A model generated the notes under the pieces. That model ran no database searches, was not told where the DNA came from, and saw only the letters and a list, made by a program, of their open reading frames with translations. This document shows, piece by piece, positions 59,484-64,000 of a DNA stretch of 64,000 nucleotides. Each line of letters begins with the position of its first letter. Positions within the stretch are counted from its first letter, which is position 1. The DNA is from Mycobacterium angelicum (GTDB taxonomy: Bacteria; Actinomycetota; Actinomycetes; Mycobacteriales; Mycobacteriaceae): contig NZ_MVHE01000003.1 of the NCBI RefSeq assembly GCF_002086155.1, positions 62,001 through 126,000 of the forward strand, given 5' to 3'. A program made the translations under genes and the position numbers.

Positions 59484-60136
59484 CCGGCGAGCCGCTGCAG
59501 GTCAGCTTCAGGGTTTTGGACGTAGCACCCGAGCCCTACTCCGTCACTCCGGTGCTCATGGCCCGAATCCGCGTCAGTACCGATACCGACGAGCCGGTGC
59601 ACGCCATCGCGTTGCGCTGCCAGGTCCGCATTGAGCCCCTGCGGCGGTCCTATTCCGACGAGGAGGCCGCCGGATTGGTCGACCTGTTCGGAACGCGGGA
59701 CCGCTGGGCGAGCACCCAGCGCACCTTCCTGTGGCAGCACTGCACCGCGATGGTGCCGGGCTTCGTCGGCGATACTCCGGTCGCACTGCCATTGGAGTGC
59801 AGCTACGACTTCGAGGTGGCCGCGGCCAAGTACCTGCACGCGCTGCGCGACGGTACCCTGCCCCTCCAATTCCTGTTCAGCGGGACCATTTTCGTCAAGT
59901 CCGAGCGGGGATTCTCGGTGCAGCAGGTGTCCTGGGACTGCGAGGACCGCTACGACATGCCGGTCGCGGTATGGCGGCAATTGATCGCCCAGCACTACCC
60001 GAACACCGGCTGGGTACGCCTGCGCCACGAAACCGTCACCGCGCTGGCCGGCTACAAGTCGGCACACGGGATGCTCGACCTCGACGATGCCGTCACCGCG
60101 CTGCTGGCCACCGCATCCGAGGAGGCGCCGCGGTGA
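59480..60136 (+). CDS. DUF6084 family protein of hydrogenase operon
   Basis: A 218-residue soluble protein of unknown function. It contains conserved-looking stretches ALRCQVRIEPLRRSYSDEEA, DLFGTRDRWASTQRTFLW and LQFLFSGTIFVKSERGFSV. It looks like a beta-sandwich-rich fold with no cysteine pair, so it is unlikely to carry a cofactor. The ATG overlaps the previous stop, and its own stop overlaps the next GTG (GTGA). Its fixed place in the operon points to assembly or docking of the hydrogenase. Confidence 0.72.
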   Translation: MTGEPLQVSFRVLDVAPEPYSVTPVLMARIRVSTDTDEPVHAIALRCQVRIEPLRRSYSDEEAAGLVDLFGTRDRWASTQRTFLWQHCTAMVPGFVGDTPVALPLECSYDFEVAAAKYLHALRDGTLPLQFLFSGTIFVKSERGFSVQQVSWDCEDRYDMPVAVWRQLIAQHYPNTGWVRLRHETVTALAGYKSAHGMLDLDDAVTALLATASEEAPR

Positions 60137-61488
60137 CATCCAAGACAGCGCTCACCTCGAGCTGGAGCCACGCCCGCGCCGTCGCCGACGCGGTGCTCTA
60201 CGAAGGCTACCTGCTCTACCCGTATCGCGGCACCTCGACCAAAAACCAATCTCGTTGGCAATTCGGCGTTTTGGGTCCTCCTGGTGCTGCCGAAGCCGGG
60301 CTTGGCGAAGACGACACGCTGGCCGCCCAATTTCTGGTCGACGGGGGCAAGGCGATCACCGTGGTGCTGCGGTTTCTGCACTTGCAGCACCGCCGCGCGG
60401 AACGTGAACGCAGCGGTGGCCTGGCCGGCTTCGAACCGGTCGCCGAACTGTCCACGGCGTCGGGGTCCTACCTCACCTGGGACGAAGCCATCGAATGTGA
60501 AATACGTTTCGGCCCACTGGAATTCGGGGATGGCGAGCAGCGCTGGACGCTGCCGGTGGCGGCCGCCGCGGGGGTGGAGATCGAACCGGTCGAGGGTGGC
60601 CGTCTGGTCCGCGAACGCCGGGAGGTGCGCGGCGAGCTTTCGCTGTGCACCGAACTGGATGGCAATCTGCGCCGCATCTCGTTACGGCTGAGCAACGTCG
60701 GCTTCGCCGCGGTCGACAAGAACGATTCCATCGCGCGATCCATGATCGGAGCCCACGTCATCGCCGAAGTTGCCGGCGGCCGGTTCGTCTCACTCCTCGA
60801 ACCGCAACCCGATGCGGTGACCGCCGTGTCGCGCTGCCGTCAGCACCGCTGCTTCCCCGTGCTGGCCGGCCCGCCCGGCGCAACCGACATGCTGCTCATC
60901 TCGCCGATCATTCTCTATGACCATCCCGAGATCGCCGAACAGAGCAACACCGCACTGTACGACTGCACCGAGATCGACGAGATCCTGACCCTGCGCGTGA
61001 TGACGATGACCGACCAGGAGAAGGCACAGGCACGCGCCACCGATCCGCGCGCGGCCCGGATCATCGACCAGTGCGACGCCATGTCGCCGGATGCGATGGC
61101 CCGCCTGCACGGTGTACTGCGCGATCCGCATCGGGTGGCCGGACTGGTCCCCGAGATACCCGAAGGTATCGATTGGTGGGACCCGCTGGCCGACAATGCG
61201 GTTCGTCCCGAGATCGACGCCGTGCTGGTCAACGGTGTCCGAGTGGCCAGGGGCAGCCGGGTCCGGCTGCGACCGCGGCGCCACGCCGACGCCCAGGACA
61301 TCTTCGTCGCCGGCAAGACCGCTCACGTCGCATCGGTGCACGAGGATGTCGAGGGCAACAAGCATGTCGCCGTGACCGTCGACGACGATCCGGCCGCCGA
61401 AATGCACGACTGGTACGGGCGTTACCTGTACTTCTCCCCCGACGAAGTCGAACCGCTGGACACAACGGAGCAATCACCACACGAGTAA
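60133..61488 (+). CDS. Conserved protein of group 1h hydrogenase operon (451 residues)
   Basis: I do not recognise a named domain. The protein is soluble, starts at GTG 60133 (VTSKTALTSSWSHARAVADA), and has YEGYLLYPYRGTSTKNQSRW near residue 25, SSPIILYD-like LISPIILYDHPEIAEQS near 265, and a C-terminal segment with VRLRPRRHADAQDIFVAGKT and HVAVTVDDDPAAEMHDWYGR near 410-435. That last part resembles the small beta-barrel seen in some hydrogenase-associated proteins. It overlaps the preceding gene by 4 bases. The adjoining 39-residue membrane peptide begins 10 bases later. Confidence 0.72.
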   Translation: MTSKTALTSSWSHARAVADAVLYEGYLLYPYRGTSTKNQSRWQFGVLGPPGAAEAGLGEDDTLAAQFLVDGGKAITVVLRFLHLQHRRAERERSGGLAGFEPVAELSTASGSYLTWDEAIECEIRFGPLEFGDGEQRWTLPVAAAAGVEIEPVEGGRLVRERREVRGELSLCTELDGNLRRISLRLSNVGFAAVDKNDSIARSMIGAHVIAEVAGGRFVSLLEPQPDAVTAVSRCRQHRCFPVLAGPPGATDMLLISPIILYDHPEIAEQSNTALYDCTEIDEILTLRVMTMTDQEKAQARATDPRAARIIDQCDAMSPDAMARLHGVLRDPHRVAGLVPEIPEGIDWWDPLADNAVRPEIDAVLVNGVRVARGSRVRLRPRRHADAQDIFVAGKTAHVASVHEDVEGNKHVAVTVDDDPAAEMHDWYGRYLYFSPDEVEPLDTTEQSPHE

Positions 61489-61498
61489 GGAGTTCGAA

Positions 61499-61618
61499 AT
61501 GGAAGTCTTGGGTTGGGTTTTCCTCGTCATCCTCGCCCTGGTCGTCGCGGCGGCACTGGTCATGGGACTGATCTCCATCCCCGATGCCCGTCGCTACCTG
61601 AGGCTGCGGCGCATGTAG
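61499..61618 (+). CDS. Small single-pass membrane protein of hydrogenase operon
   Basis: A 39-residue peptide: one hydrophobic helix (WVFLVILALVVAAALVMGLI, residues 6-25) followed by a basic tail (DARRYLRLRRM) that should face the cytoplasm. AAGGAG lies 7 bases before the ATG, a strong ribosome-binding site that supports translation. It resembles the short DUF6893-type peptides in this locus. A likely job is to anchor the otherwise signal-less hydrogenase complex to the inside of the membrane, by analogy with other small hydrogenase membrane subunits; this is inference. Confidence 0.78.
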   Translation: MEVLGWVFLVILALVVAAALVMGLISIPDARRYLRLRRM

Positions 61619-61641
61619 GTTGCCAGGGCACAGGCAACTCC

Positions 61642-62109
61642 ATGACAGCGCGCATTCTGGTGGCCGGAATCGGCAACATCTTCCTCGGCGACGACGGTTT
61701 CGGCTCCGAGGTGGTCCGCCACGCCGAGCTCCCGCAAGCCGGTGTGCGGGTCATCGACTACGGCATCCGCGGCATGCACCTGGCCTACGACCTGTTGGAG
61801 GAATGGGACACGCTGGTCCTCGTGGACGCGGTACCAAGCCGCGGTAACCCGGGCACCTTGCACGTGTTCCAGGCCGACCACGAATCCGGTTGCCGTACAG
61901 CCGGTCTGGACGGCCACAGCATGGATCCCGAGACGGTGTTCGCCAGCTTACGGGCGCTGGGCGGTGAGCCGCCCTACACTGTCGTCGTCGGGTGCGAGGC
62001 GGGCAGCGTCGAGGAGGGCATCGGCCTCACCGAGCCCGTCGCAAAAGCCGTCCCGCGGGCCGTACGGGCGGTGGAGAAGATCGTCGCCGCCCTGGGCGAG
62101 GAAGGCTGA
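61642..62109 (+). CDS. Hydrogenase maturation endopeptidase (HyaD/HybD family)
   Basis: A 155-residue peptidase that removes the C-terminal tail of HhyL after nickel insertion. It has the family start ILVAGIGNIFLGDDGFGSEV. Probable nickel-sensing ligands are Asp18 (in place of the usual Glu), Asp62 (VLVDAVPSRG) and His92 (LDGHSMDPETV). The ATG at 61642 fits the family start; the upstream open frame is shadow of the membrane peptide. It is the natural partner of the 20-residue tail seen on HhyL. Confidence 0.92.
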   Translation: MTARILVAGIGNIFLGDDGFGSEVVRHAELPQAGVRVIDYGIRGMHLAYDLLEEWDTLVLVDAVPSRGNPGTLHVFQADHESGCRTAGLDGHSMDPETVFASLRALGGEPPYTVVVGCEAGSVEEGIGLTEPVAKAVPRAVRAVEKIVAALGEEG

Positions 62110-62113
62110 AACC

Positions 62114-62353
62114 ATGTGTCTGGGTATACCTGGTCAAGTGATCGGGATGCTCGACGGTTACCACGGGCAACTGGCACTCGTCGACGTGGCCGGCGAGCCG
62201 CGCAAGGTCAACGTGGGCATGTTGCCCGACGAGACGTTCGTCGCCGGCGACTGGGTGATCATCCACATGGGATTCGTGGTGGAGAAGACCGACCGGGCCG
62301 GCGCCGAACAGGCGCTGGCAGGGCTTCAGCTGATGGGCCGGGGCGATACATGA
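62114..62353 (+). CDS. hypC: Hydrogenase maturation chaperone HypC
   Basis: A 79-residue chaperone that binds the Fe(CN)2CO precursor with HypD and hands it to the large subunit. The start MCLGIPGQV is essential: Cys2 is the iron and large-subunit contact. It starts 4 bases after the protease stop, and its ATGA stop junction overlaps hypF. Confidence 0.95.
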   Translation: MCLGIPGQVIGMLDGYHGQLALVDVAGEPRKVNVGMLPDETFVAGDWVIIHMGFVVEKTDRAGAEQALAGLQLMGRGDT

Positions 62354-64000
62354 CCACCAGCCCCCTGACACTGCCGTCCGGCGCCGTCCGGCAACGCTTC
62401 ACCGTGACCGGTGTCGTGCAGGGGGTTGGTTTTCGCCCGTTCGTACACCGGATCGCCACCGATCTGGGTTTGGCCGGCTTCGTCGGCAACGATTCCGGCG
62501 CAGTCTTTCTCGAGGTACAGGGCGACGCGATGCGGGTGCACGAGTTCGGCCGCCGGCTGCGGGCCGAGGCCCCGCCGCTGGCGCACATCACTGCTGTCTC
62601 GGTAACCGACGTGGCTGCCGAGGCCGCCTGCGCCCCCCGGTTCACTATCGTGGCCAGCCGGGCGGTTTCGGGTGCCCGGTTAGCCAAGACACCGATCCCG
62701 CCTGACGTCGCGGTGTGCGACGAGTGCGTCGCCGAACTGTTCGACCCGTTCGATCGGCGCTACCGCCACCCGTTTGTGACCTGCACCAATTGCGGGCCGC
62801 GGTTCACCATCATCCGGGCATTGCCCTATGACCGCCCCGGCACCACCATGGCGGAATTCGCCATGTGCCCACGGTGCGCGGGCGAATACCACGATCCGGC
62901 CGATCGCCGATTCCATGCGCAGCCGATAGCCTGCCCGGACTGCGGGCCGTCGCTATGGTTCAGTTCGCCCGCCGGACGGGTCGACGGTTCCGATGCCGCG
63001 TTGGCAGCCGCCCAGCGGGCGCTGGCGGCGGGTGCCGTGGTCGCCGTCAAGGGAATCGGCGGTTACCACCTGGCCTGCTTGACTCACGACGAGGCTGCCG
63101 TCGGCGCGCTGCGATCCAGAAAGGCGCGGGGGGCCAAACCTTTTGCCATGCTGGTCCGCGACCTGGATGTGGCCCGCCGCTACGCCTACATCGACGAAAC
63201 CGAGGCCGCTGTGCTGTCGGGGCCGGCCCGGCCGATCGTGTTGCTGCGGCGGCGCCCGGATCCGTCTGTGGCCGCAGGCGTTGCGCCGGGCAGCCCACTG
63301 CTCGGGCTGATGCTGCCCTACTCCCCCATCCATCACCTGCTGCTCGCCCCGGTGCCCGGCGCCCGCGCACCCGTCCCCGATGCATTGGTGCTGACCAGTG
63401 CCAACCGGTCCGACGAGCCGATCTGCTTCTCCGAAGAGGACGCGCGGCAACGACTTCCACGGTTGCGCGATGCCGTCCTCGACCACGACCGGCCCATCCA
63501 CGTGCCGTGCGACGACTCGGTGGTGCGGGTGACCGAGGGACGGGAACTGCCGATCCGCCGTTCTCGCGGCTATGCCCCCCTCCCGGTCGATCTCGGGCGG
63601 AATGGCCCGGCCGTACTGGCGGTGGGTGCGGAATTGAAGAACACCTGCTGCCTCACCGACGGCTCGCGCGCCTACCTGTCCGGGCACATCGGCGACATGG
63701 CCACCTGGGAGACGTTGCGCGCATTCGAGCGTGCGGTCGACCAGCTCAGCGAAATACGGGGCGAGCCATCGCGAATGGCCGCCGACCTGCATCCGGGCTA
63801 CCACACCCGCAACTGGGCCGAGCGCCACACCCAGGATGCGCCGCTGGATCTCATTCAGCACCACCACGCCCACGTGGTGTCACTGCTGGCCGAGCACGGG
63901 CGCCTCGGCGAGCCGATCATCGGAGTCGCATTCGACGGCACCGGCTACGGCTGCGACGAAACGATCTGGGGCGGTGAGATTCTCGCGCTCGGCTGCGACA
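62350..64000 (+). CDS. hypF: Carbamoyltransferase HypF, 5' part (runs off window)
   Basis: Carbamoyl-phosphate-converting enzyme that makes the cyanide ligands for the Ni-Fe site together with HypE. The frame is open from ATG 62350 to the window end (550 codons; full length about 750). Order: an acylphosphatase domain (GVVQGVGFRPFVHRI, residues 17-31); two zinc fingers (CDECVAELFD/CTNCGPR and CPRCAGEYHD/CPDCGPS); a YrdC-like domain (VAVKGIGGYHLACLTHDE); and the start of the Kae1-like domain (IQHHHAHVVSLLAEHG). hypD and hypE are expected beyond the window. Confidence 0.96.
   Translation, partial: MTTSPLTLPSGAVRQRFTVTGVVQGVGFRPFVHRIATDLGLAGFVGNDSGAVFLEVQGDAMRVHEFGRRLRAEAPPLAHITAVSVTDVAAEAACAPRFTIVASRAVSGARLAKTPIPPDVAVCDECVAELFDPFDRRYRHPFVTCTNCGPRFTIIRALPYDRPGTTMAEFAMCPRCAGEYHDPADRRFHAQPIACPDCGPSLWFSSPAGRVDGSDAALAAAQRALAAGAVVAVKGIGGYHLACLTHDEAAVGALRSRKARGAKPFAMLVRDLDVARRYAYIDETEAAVLSGPARPIVLLRRRPDPSVAAGVAPGSPLLGLMLPYSPIHHLLLAPVPGARAPVPDALVLTSANRSDEPICFSEEDARQRLPRLRDAVLDHDRPIHVPCDDSVVRVTEGRELPIRRSRGYAPLPVDLGRNGPAVLAVGAELKNTCCLTDGSRAYLSGHIGDMATWETLRAFERAVDQLSEIRGEPSRMAADLHPGYHTRNWAERHTQDAPLDLIQHHHAHVVSLLAEHGRLGEPIIGVAFDGTGYGCDETIWGGEILALGCD

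Overview
This window is chromosomal DNA of a slow-growing, non-tuberculous mycobacterium. The evidence is high-GC coding sequence, frequent GTG and TTG starts, PE_PGRS and PPE genes, mycothiol reductase, and a gene order that follows the M. tuberculosis segment from ald (Rv2780) to nicT (Rv2856) almost gene for gene. It is not the tuberculosis complex itself. The CRISPR and insertion-sequence interval known from M. tuberculosis is absent, ugpC is missing from its expected place, and a complete uptake [NiFe]-hydrogenase locus follows nicT. Species assignment (for example the M. kansasii or M. marinum groups) is not possible from the sequence alone.

Layout. 1-13.4 kb: conserved housekeeping block (end of ald, nitronate monooxygenase, pepR, gpsI, lppU, rpsO, ribF, sirR, fadE21, ltp1, truB, pptT and a metallophosphoesterase). 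13.5-16.5 kb: a secreted DUF3558-like protein, a CocE-type hydrolase and two small conserved proteins. 16.5-24.4 kb: the variable part, with two tandem PPE genes, echA16, an MFS transporter paired with a third PPE gene, and an Rv1625c-type adenylyl cyclase. 24.4-38.2 kb: ugpB-ugpE-ugpA, dinF, then the translation operon nrnA-rbfA-infB-ylxR-nusA-rimP, two small genes, and proS. 38.3-47.1 kb: efpA, the cobalamin/siroheme block (cysG, cobB, cobO, fused chelatase), a GNAT enzyme and mqo. 47.2-51.9 kb: two gene remnants, a PE_PGRS gene, a lipase-like hydrolase and mtr.

51.9-64 kb is the most interesting part. A third Fur-family regulator resembling the nickel sensor Nur diverges from nicT (nickel permease), followed by hypA, hypB, the small and large subunits of a group 1h (actinobacterial high-affinity type) hydrogenase, a NifU/Rieske-like protein, three poorly known conserved proteins, a 39-residue membrane peptide, a maturation protease, hypC and hypF (cut by the window end). 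Two sites of the form TTGCAA-N5-TTGCAA lie upstream of nicT and hhyS and match the published Streptomyces Nur box. This points to one nickel-responsive regulon covering nickel import, nickel insertion and the hydrogenase.

Several families of small dispersed repeats sit exactly in gene junctions: a 55-61 bp double palindrome (two copies), a 49-bp MIRU-like element (two copies), a 30-bp motif after stop codons (two copies), and a single large palindrome between cobO and cobB. No tRNA, rRNA, CRISPR array or intact insertion sequence was recognised.
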